A DNA stretch of 64,000 bases, taken from assembly GCF_025061645.1 (NCBI RefSeq), contig NZ_JANYMP010000019.1, positions 85,672-149,671 on the forward strand. Direction: 5' to 3'. Under the pieces are notes generated by a model. The model did no database searches. It was not told where the DNA came from and worked only from the letters and a program-made list of their open reading frames with translations. This document shows positions 58,837-64,000 of the stretch, piece after piece. Source of the stretch: Umezawaea endophytica (lineage in GTDB: Bacteria; Actinomycetota; Actinomycetes; Mycobacteriales; Pseudonocardiaceae). Each line of letters opens with the position of its first letter. Within the stretch, counting starts at the first letter, position 1. The position numbers and the translations under genes are program-made.

Positions 58837-59738
58837 ACGTCAACACCGCGGCGACCGCGCGCAAGAAGAAGATCGAGAAGTACTTCCACAAGACGCCGAA
58901 CCCCAGCGACAACACCATCGCGCTGGCGTTCCTGATCGGCGGTGGCGTGCTCGCGTTCATCGGCCTGCTGCTGCTCGGGGGTGGTGGCGCCTTCTTCGGC
59001 GTCGTCCTCATGGCCGGGGCCGGTTACCTGGGCTACCAGGGCTTCCTGCGGAAGTCCGCCTACGACCGCGCCTACGAGGCGTCCACGCCGAAGCCGACAG
59101 CGAAGGAGATGGACCGGCTGCTGCTCGACGACCTCCTCAAGATCGAGCGGACGGCGATGACGCAGCTCGACCTGACGCCAGAGGACCTCCAGTTGGAAGC
59201 GTCGGGCAGCGACCCGTTCGCCGCGCTGGCCCACGGGAGCGCGTCCTCCGCCCACGAGGGCCGACGACCGCTGGTGGTCTTCGGCCCCGCCGTCAACAGC
59301 GGGTTCGCCATCGGCGAGGACGACGTCTGGCGGTGCAAGCGGTACGAGGTCATGGTGATCTGCCCCACCAGCTACCACATGGCGATCTACCGCTGCGTGC
59401 TCGACTTCCTGACCGGCGGCATGCAGTCCGTCGAGACGCACGAGTACCACTACACGGACGTCGTCGCGGTCTCCACCAACACCCGCCCCGCGCCGGACCT
59501 CGTGCTGGACATCCTGGCGATCATCGACGAGGAGCAGGTCCGCTTCGCCCGCACCCTCCTCAAGGAGTTCCAGATCGTGGTCTCCAGCGGCGACCGCAGC
59601 AAGGTCGTCGTGGGCATCTCGGACGAGGAGGACCCCGACAACTCGGCAACCCTCCAGGACTCCGGCATCAACCGCGTGATCGACACCGTCCGCAAGGTCC
59701 TCCGCGACAAGAAGGGCGGCACAGCAGCCCTGAACTGA
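58833..59738 (+). CDS. Cassette gene C: two-TM protein with soluble C-terminal domain
   Basis: The 301-residue protein has a basic N-terminus (ARKKKIEKYFHK), two TM segments (about residues 31-65), a linker STPKPTAKEMDRLLLDDLLKIE, and a C-terminal beta-rich domain (about 145-300) with VMVICPTSYHMAIYRCVLDF, EYHYTDVVAVSTN and LLKEFQIVVSSGDRSKVVV. This domain may be PH-like by its pattern, but no family is recognised. Paralogue C' at 62050-62952 is strongly conserved in the same motifs. The ATG overlaps the gene B stop. Confidence 0.8.
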   Translation: MNVNTAATARKKKIEKYFHKTPNPSDNTIALAFLIGGGVLAFIGLLLLGGGGAFFGVVLMAGAGYLGYQGFLRKSAYDRAYEASTPKPTAKEMDRLLLDDLLKIERTAMTQLDLTPEDLQLEASGSDPFAALAHGSASSAHEGRRPLVVFGPAVNSGFAIGEDDVWRCKRYEVMVICPTSYHMAIYRCVLDFLTGGMQSVETHEYHYTDVVAVSTNTRPAPDLVLDILAIIDEEQVRFARTLLKEFQIVVSSGDRSKVVVGISDEEDPDNSATLQDSGINRVIDTVRKVLRDKKGGTAALN

Positions 59739-59790
59739 ACCCCAAACTTGACGACCACAACTCCCTCCACACCGACCCCGACCCGGCCCC

Positions 59791-59927
59791 CACGCGAGGC
59801 CGCGTCGGTAGGTCGGACTCCCATTTTTCTCGAGTCGGGGAGTGACGAAGTCCCTCCCCGACTCGAGAAAAATCGGCGCCGACGTGCCGACTACAGGCGG
59901 CCGAGCCGCCGTCTGCGAAGCAGCGGC
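59791..59927 (-). repeat. Structured dispersed repeat, family 2, copy B (inverted)
   Basis: Inverted relative to 46881-47013 and sharing both flanks. The central hairpin has a perfect 20-bp stem ATTTTTCTCGAGTCGGGGAG (59823-59842 with 59854-59873). It fills the gap between convergent gene C and the dehydratase gene, ending at the latter's stop codon, and has T tracts suited to bidirectional termination. Confidence 0.92.
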
Positions 59928-60925
59928 TATGTGACAGTCCAGGCGTTTTCCACCACCGGGGACCGGTCGCGCAGCGGCTCCCACCAGTCGCGGTTCTCCG
60001 CGTACCAGCGGACGGTCTCCCGCATCCCCTGCTCGAACGGGACCTCCGGTTCCCAGCCGAGTTCACGGGTGATCTTGGTCGAGTCGAGCAGGTACCGCCG
60101 GTCGTGGCCCGGCCGGTCCGGCACCTCGTGCTTGAGGTCCTGCGACAGCCCCAGTTCGTCGAGCACCAGGTCCGCCAGCTCCTCGACGCTCGCCTCCACG
60201 CCCGTGCCCACGTGGTAGGTGTCGCCGACGCGGCCGCGGTCGAGGACTGCTTCGATGGCGCGCACGTGGTCCAGCGCGTGGATCCACTCGCGACGGTTGT
60301 CCTTCGACGTGTAGACCGGCAGCGGCTGCCCGTCCAGGGCGCGGGTGGTGAACAGCGGCAGCACCTTCTCCGGGAACTGGTGCGAGCCGTAGTTGTTGGC
60401 GCAGTTGGTGATCGTGACCGGCAGCCCGAACGTCTCGTGGTAGGCGCGCACCGCGTGGTCGGCGCCCGCCTTGCTCGCGTTGTACGGCGTCCGCGGCCGG
60501 TACGGCGAGTCCTCGGTGAACGCGTGCTCCGCGTCCAGCGCCAGGTCGCCGTACACCTCGCACGTCGACACGTGGTGGAAGCGCTCGACGCCGACCTGGC
60601 GCGCGGCTTCCAGCAGTGCCTGCGTGCCCAGCACGTTGGTGCGGAAGAACCTCGCGGGGTCCAGCACGGCCAGGCTGTTGTGGGACTCCGCGGCGAAGTT
60701 CACCACCACGTCCACGGCGTGCTCGCGCAGCGCCTGCTCGGCGTCGGCGATGTCGGCGTGCACGAACGAGATCAGGTCCCGCACGTCGGCGAGGTTCGTC
60801 TCGGTGCCCGCGTAGGTCAGCGCGTCCAGCGCCACGACGCGGTCGGCCGGGTGCTCGCACACCCAGTGGCGGACGAAGTGCGATCCGATGAACCCGGCGG
60901 CTCCGGTCACGAGGAGGGTCGTCAT
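59927..60925 (-). CDS. dTDP-glucose 4,6-dehydratase (RmlB) family protein
   Basis: The 332-residue extended SDR has GAAGFIGSHFVRHW (NAD loop), the DxxTYAG segment LDALTYAGTETNL, NFAAESHNSLAVLDP, the YxxxK motif YNASKAGADHAVRAY and NNYGSHQFPEKVLPLF. The catalytic loop, normally STDEVYG, reads STCEVYG: Cys122 replaces the Asp that acts with Glu123 in dehydration. TAGCGT 7 nt upstream suggests a leaderless mRNA. Function as a normal dTDP-glucose dehydratase is probable but should be tested. It sits isolated between cassette copies. Confidence 0.87.
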   Translation of the reverse strand: MTTLLVTGAAGFIGSHFVRHWVCEHPADRVVALDALTYAGTETNLADVRDLISFVHADIADAEQALREHAVDVVVNFAAESHNSLAVLDPARFFRTNVLGTQALLEAARQVGVERFHHVSTCEVYGDLALDAEHAFTEDSPYRPRTPYNASKAGADHAVRAYHETFGLPVTITNCANNYGSHQFPEKVLPLFTTRALDGQPLPVYTSKDNRREWIHALDHVRAIEAVLDRGRVGDTYHVGTGVEASVEELADLVLDELGLSQDLKHEVPDRPGHDRRYLLDSTKITRELGWEPEVPFEQGMRETVRWYAENRDWWEPLRDRSPVVENAWTVT

Positions 60926-60935
60926 GGCGCTGACG

Positions 60936-61628
60936 CTACCGACGAAGCCACTCCTCCGGGGCGTCGACGAACTCGTCCAGCGCCTCCTCCGTCCGGGCGC
61001 GGACCCAGAGCCACGACTTCCCGTCCTCGCGCAGCAGCAGGTCGGGACCGGTGAACCACCGGCTGCCCCCGCCCGCCGGGTACTCCGGCAGCGGCAGCGG
61101 CGTCGCCCACCGCTCCAGCACTTCGACGTCGTCGGGGGTCAGTTCGTAGGAGGTGGCGAGGTCCTCGGGCACGAACAGCGACTCGGACAGGACCATCTCC
61201 ACGCAGGCGACCGAGAAGCGGTCGAACCAGGCGACCCGCGGATCGGCGTTCGGGTCGGCGAGGTCCATCGTCATCACGACGCGCGGGTCGTCCCGGTCCA
61301 GGTCCTCCACCGGCACACCCCAGTGGGCGACCCACTGGTTCTCCTCGCGGAAGACCAGCAGCCCCTTCTCGACGACCAGCCCGTCCGGCGGCAGCAGCCG
61401 GTCCTGGTTGCGCGTGAGGTCCTCGCGCCGCCCGAACAGCCGGTACGCCTCCCGGAGCGCGGCGGGCAACCGCACCCCGAGCCTGGCCTCGGCCGCGTCG
61501 AGTTCGGCGTCGTCGCAGCCGTCGTCGGCGGTCAGCGGCGCCACCCATTCGGCGGCGAAGTCCCGGATGAACATCCACGCGGCAGCCCGGTCGTCCAATA
61601 CCCGGAGGAGGTGCGATTCCATCGGCAT
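60936..61628 (-). CDS. SUKH (SMI1/KNR4) family protein
   Basis: The 230-residue protein has the SUKH core LDAAEARLGVRLPAALREAY followed by RLFGRREDLTRNQD and later EENQWVAHWGVPVEDLDRDDP. SUKH proteins are often immunity proteins against polymorphic toxins or contact-dependent systems. TAGGAT lies 7 nt before the ATG on the minus strand (leaderless). No nuclease toxin is seen beside it. A 45-nt copy of its 5' end is found at 62966-63010, downstream of cassette copy 2. Confidence 0.85.
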   Translation of the reverse strand: MPMESHLLRVLDDRAAAWMFIRDFAAEWVAPLTADDGCDDAELDAAEARLGVRLPAALREAYRLFGRREDLTRNQDRLLPPDGLVVEKGLLVFREENQWVAHWGVPVEDLDRDDPRVVMTMDLADPNADPRVAWFDRFSVACVEMVLSESLFVPEDLATSYELTPDDVEVLERWATPLPLPEYPAGGGSRWFTGPDLLLREDGKSWLWVRARTEEALDEFVDAPEEWLRR

Positions 61629-61714
61629 GACGGAAATCCTACGGAGACAGTGGAATTGACGTCGGACGTTGCGAAAATTCCGTTACGCCGATTCCAGGTC
61701 ACCACCACGACCTC

Positions 61715-61815
61715 TACCTGAACGGGCCAACTTCACCGCACCGGTGGAGCAGTTCGTAACGCGATACCAAACGGCCTCGATGAACGCACCACCCACGAAC
61801 GCCTACCCGAGGAGT
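61715..61815 (+). promoter_or_regulatory. Conserved upstream block of cassette copy 2
   Basis: TACCTGAACGGGCCAACTT (61715), CGTAAC (61755), CTCGATGAACGCACC (61776) and CGAGGAG (61808) match the blocks of copies 1 and 3 in order and similar spacing. Here the ATGAAC (MNAPPT) is in frame with the truncated B. Confidence 0.7.
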
Positions 61816-61854
61816 GCGGTAGAGGACGACCGGGAGTCCGGCCGGCCCAGCGTC

Positions 61855-62049
61855 ATGGACGTAGCAGGCCCGCAGCACGTGAGACTCATCCAGAACGCCG
61901 ACCAGATCATCAACGTCCTGGGCATCCCGGAACGGGACCACCTGGCGATCGGCATGAGAACCCTTGCGAAGCGCTATTACGACGAGGACGTGGGAGAGCC
62001 GCGTCCGGCTCGCGCTGGAACAAAGGGTCGAGAGAAAGGAGGAGAACTG
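61855..62049 (+). pseudogene. Truncated gene B' (N-terminal remnant)
   Basis: From ATG 61855 the frame reads RLIQNADQIINVLGIPERDH and LAIGMRTLAKRYYDEDVG, matching the first ~48 residues of gene B. It then leaves homology for a ~20-residue Arg/Gly/Lys stretch and runs in frame, without stop, into gene C'. The TPR and C-terminal parts of B and the whole of A are missing. It could be a remnant or a B-N-terminus/C fusion of 365 residues. Confidence 0.75.
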
Positions 62050-62952
62050 ATGGCTGATCACCATTCCTACGTCGACCACAGGATCCGGGTCGTCAAGTAC
62101 TTCAAGCCCTTACCGGACTCGCAGTCCCTGCTGCTGGCGCACATCCTCCTGACCGCCGGGGTACTCGGCCTTCCCGGTGGAATCGTCTTCGCCTTCCTGA
62201 CCCACGTCGCCGGGTTCTTCGTGATCACGTTGGTGTCCCTCGTCGTGGTCCCCGGCGCGGTGGTCCGGAGGAACGACTACTACCGACAACTCGAAGCCGC
62301 TACTCCCAAACCGACCGGTCGCGAAATGGACGACCTGCTCCACAACGACCTCTGCCGGGTCGAGGAAGCCGCGCTGCGCCAACTGAACCTGACGTGGGAC
62401 GACCTCGAACTCGACCCGGCGAACTACGACCCGTTCGCGGACCTCACCGGGGCGGAGCCCGAGAACAGGCCGAGGAAGCGGCCCCTGATCGTCTTCGGCC
62501 CGGTCGAGACGAGCAAGTTCGCCATCGGTGACGACGGTGTGTGGAGGTTCCAGCAGTACCAGGTGATGGTGATCTGCCCGACCAACTACCACCTGGCCAT
62601 CCACCGGTGTGTGATCGACTTCGTGACCGGCGACTGGCAGTCGGAGGAGACGCAGGAGTACCACTACGCGGACGTCGTCGCGGTCTCGACGAACTCCTAC
62701 CGCGCGCCGGACCTCCAGGTCGCCAACGACGAGCCGGACAAGGAGCGGAAGATCAGCTTCTCGACCACGCTCCTCAAGGAGTTCCAGATCGTGGTGTCCA
62801 GCGGCGACCGGAGCCGGGTGGTCGTCGGCATGTCCGACGCGCAGAACCCCGCCGTCCGGGCCCAACTGCCCGATTCCGGCATCAGCCAGGTCATCGACGT
62901 GATCCGCAAGGTGCTCCGCGACAAGAAGGGCGGCACCGGGACCGTGACCTGA
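62050..62952 (+). CDS. Cassette gene C': two-TM protein, paralogue of gene C
   Basis: The 300-residue protein has two TM segments (about residues 29-70), the linker ATPKPTGREMDDLLHNDLCR and the same C-terminal domain: VMVICPTNYHLAIHRCVIDF, EYHYADVVAVSTN, LLKEFQIVVSSGDRSRVVV and VLRDKKGGT near the end. AGGAGGAG is 5-6 nt before ATG 62050, so it is translated on its own even if the upstream remnant is also read. Function unknown. Confidence 0.8.
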   Translation: MADHHSYVDHRIRVVKYFKPLPDSQSLLLAHILLTAGVLGLPGGIVFAFLTHVAGFFVITLVSLVVVPGAVVRRNDYYRQLEAATPKPTGREMDDLLHNDLCRVEEAALRQLNLTWDDLELDPANYDPFADLTGAEPENRPRKRPLIVFGPVETSKFAIGDDGVWRFQQYQVMVICPTNYHLAIHRCVIDFVTGDWQSEETQEYHYADVVAVSTNSYRAPDLQVANDEPDKERKISFSTTLLKEFQIVVSSGDRSRVVVGMSDAQNPAVRAQLPDSGISQVIDVIRKVLRDKKGGTGTVT

Positions 62953-62965
62953 CCGGCGCAGGCAA

Positions 62966-63010
62966 AGCCCGGTCGTCCAGTACCCGGAGGAGGTGCGATT
63001 CCATCGGCAT
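62966..63010 (-). pseudogene. Fragment of the SUKH gene 5' end
   Basis: Positions 62966-63015 repeat 61584-61633 with one mismatch in 50 bp. They cover the start codon and first ~15 codons of the SUKH gene (MPMESHLLRVLDDRA) on the same strand, with a TAAAGT -10-like box 6 nt before the ATG. Homology then stops. It marks a duplication junction. Confidence 0.85.
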
Positions 63011-63044
63011 GACGGGACTTTAGCCACCGTTCGGGGGATCGCTT

Positions 63045-63135
63045 ACCCGAACGGTGCAACTTGCGGACGTTGCCGTAACACGGCGTCAATCGTGCTCGAT
63101 GAACCGACCGCCCAGCACACACCGAGCACGAGGAG
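63045..63135 (+). promoter_or_regulatory. Conserved upstream block of cassette copy 3
   Basis: ACCCGAACGGTGCAACTT (63045), CGTAAC (63074), CTCGATGAACCGACCGCC (63095) and ACGAGGAG (63128) match copies 1 and 2. ATGAAC (MNRPPS) is in frame with gene A'' here. Confidence 0.7.
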
Positions 63136-63146
63136 AGCGGCAGCGG

Positions 63147-63479
63147 ATGGCCGAAATCACGATCGGGACCGAGCAGGACAGCGTCGTCCGGAATGCCGAC
63201 CCGAGCCGTTCCGAGGACCGGGAACTGGACCCCGGAGCTCCCGCTCAGCTAGTCGCCCTGCGCTCGCTGGTCGACCGGGCCGTGCAGTCGCGCGACCTGG
63301 ACCAGGCGGTGGCGACGCGGCTCGCCGCGGCCGTCGACGCGGCCACCGCCGAGGCCAGGCTGCCCGCGCCGCGGCTGGCGCGGATCGTCGCGGACCTGGG
63401 TGACGCCAAGGACATCGCGGCGGGCGCGCCGACGGTCGTCGCGGTGATCGAGGGCGTCGTCATGACGCTGACCGGCTGA
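63147..63479 (+). CDS. Cassette gene A'': paralogue of gene A
   Basis: The 110-residue protein begins MAEITIGTEQDSVVRNAD and shares the helical region with gene A: LVALRSLVDRAVQSRDLDQA, RLAAAVDAATAEARLPAPRL and GVVMTLTG at the end. Gene B'' follows after 4 bp, the same spacing as A-B in copy 1. An in-frame upstream ATG at 63099 (MNRPPS) would add 16 residues. Confidence 0.78.
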   Translation: MAEITIGTEQDSVVRNADPSRSEDRELDPGAPAQLVALRSLVDRAVQSRDLDQAVATRLAAAVDAATAEARLPAPRLARIVADLGDAKDIAAGAPTVVAVIEGVVMTLTG

Positions 63480-63483
63480 CGGC

Positions 63484-63963
63484 GTGCGGGAACTACCCGA
63501 CGAGCAGTGGCTGCTCCGGCACGCGGACACCGTGGTCGACCGGATCGGTGTCCCGTACTGGGACGGGGTCGCGGTCGGGTTGAAGGCGCTGGCCGGAGGT
63601 GACCACGGGGAAGCGCTGCGGAGCCTCGAAGAGGTGGTGCGGAACGAGCCGCGCAACCTGCACGCCCACTACTACCTCGCGCTGGCGCTGCTGGCGGGCA
63701 AGCGCCCGCGGCGGCACGGGTCGGAGCTGGTCAAGGAGGTCGGCGTGCACCTGCGGCACGCCGCCGAACTGCCGCAGGCCGCGGTGCTCTCGGCGCTGGT
63801 CAAGGAGGACCACGGGCTGCACTGGCTGCCGTGCGACGCGCTGCCCGCCGAGCTGGCGGCGTTGATCACTCGCGTGGACCCCGGTCAGGCGGCGGAGATC
63901 CTGGTGCACGTCCCGGCCCCGGAGAGCGGTGTGTGGAAGGCGTTGAGGAGCAAGGTCGGCTAG
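63484..63963 (+). CDS. Cassette gene B'': TPR-like paralogue of gene B
   Basis: The 159-residue protein matches gene B along its length: LLRHADTVVDRIGVPYWDG, GDHGEALRSLEEVVRNEPRN (TPR-like), HYYLALALLAGKRPRRHGS, LPQAAVLSALVKEDHGLHW and HVPAPESGVWKAL. The start is GTG 63484. A terminator follows 6 nt after the stop, so no gene C is cotranscribed in this copy. Confidence 0.8.
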   Translation: MRELPDEQWLLRHADTVVDRIGVPYWDGVAVGLKALAGGDHGEALRSLEEVVRNEPRNLHAHYYLALALLAGKRPRRHGSELVKEVGVHLRHAAELPQAAVLSALVKEDHGLHWLPCDALPAELAALITRVDPGQAAEILVHVPAPESGVWKALRSKVG

Positions 63964-63969
63964 CGCGGT

Positions 63970-64000
63970 GTGGTCGGCCTCCGCGGGGGAGGCCGACCAC
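63970..64000 (+). terminator. Hairpin terminator after gene B''
   Basis: A perfect 13-bp stem GTGGTCGGCCTCC (63970-63982 with 63988-64000), GCGGG loop, reaching the window edge; a T tract cannot be checked. Confidence 0.75.

Noticed and set aside
57861..64000. Cassette as a caspase/TPR or STAND NTPase conflict system
   Set aside because: No caspase-like peptidase, NTPase P-loop, nuclease or TIR motif is visible in A, B or C; only the TPR-like B gives weak similarity.

Overview
The window is high-GC actinobacterial chromosome, most likely from the Pseudonocardiaceae (Saccharothrix/Lentzea/Actinosynnema type). The evidence is strong G/C at third codon positions, many GTG starts, a WhiB regulator, a mycothiol-type SigR/RsrA pair, MtrA-MtrB-LpqB, nickel superoxide dismutase with its protease, and many genes whose start codon lies only 6-9 nt after a TANNNT -10 box (leaderless transcripts). 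From about 20 kb to 55 kb the gene order (phosphatase, GNAT, lipid kinase, whiB1, pdtaS, rsrA, sigR, SRAP, aroA, rsgA, WS/DGAT, Rv3235-like, secA1, hpf, comF, lpqB, mtrB, mtrA, tmk, sahH) follows what I recall of the Mycobacterium tuberculosis Rv3214-Rv3248c region, so this is a conserved core segment with lineage-specific insertions.

Layout. 0-5.6 kb: the 5' end of hutH, an ECF sigma factor with a translationally coupled membrane protein, a two-gene unit with a frameshifted DUF4132 protein, and an atypical SDR. 5.7-9.9 kb: an IclR regulator facing a four-gene quaternary-amine/osmoprotectant ABC importer. 10-17 kb: a BpsA-like aminopropyltransferase with an extra C-terminal region, a five-PAS GGDEF-EAL protein, malic enzyme and an RmlC-type epimerase. 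17-25 kb: sodX/sodN, a hydrolase and TetR gene separated by a large inverted promoter duplication, small membrane proteins, a methyltransferase and a secreted protease. 25-40 kb: regulatory and housekeeping genes (lipid kinase, whiB1 with two CRP-type sites, pdtaS, bL37, rsrA-sigR, aroA-rsgA, a second sigma factor, WS/DGAT, TrmH). 40-55 kb: HAD, Rv3235-like, secA1, hpf, comF, lpqB-mtrB-mtrA, tmk and sahH.

The right end (57.9-64.0 kb) holds the most unusual content: a three-gene cassette that I do not recognise. Gene A encodes a small helical protein, gene B a TPR-like protein and gene C a two-TM protein with a soluble C-terminal domain. The cassette is present in full once and then in two rearranged partial copies (truncated B plus C; then A plus B). 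Each copy follows the same conserved ~100-bp upstream block. They are interspersed with a SUKH-family gene, a 50-bp fragment of that gene's 5' end, and an RmlB-like dehydratase with a substituted catalytic Asp.

Two families of palindromic dispersed repeats also occur. One is a 148-bp element in two inverted copies 11 kb apart (29,984 and 41,283). The other is a ~135-bp element in two inverted copies (46,881 and 59,791) whose central hairpin stems differ in sequence but keep base pairing. Most lie next to gene 3' ends and probably act, at least in part, as terminators. No rRNA, tRNA, CRISPR array, integrase or transposase was seen.
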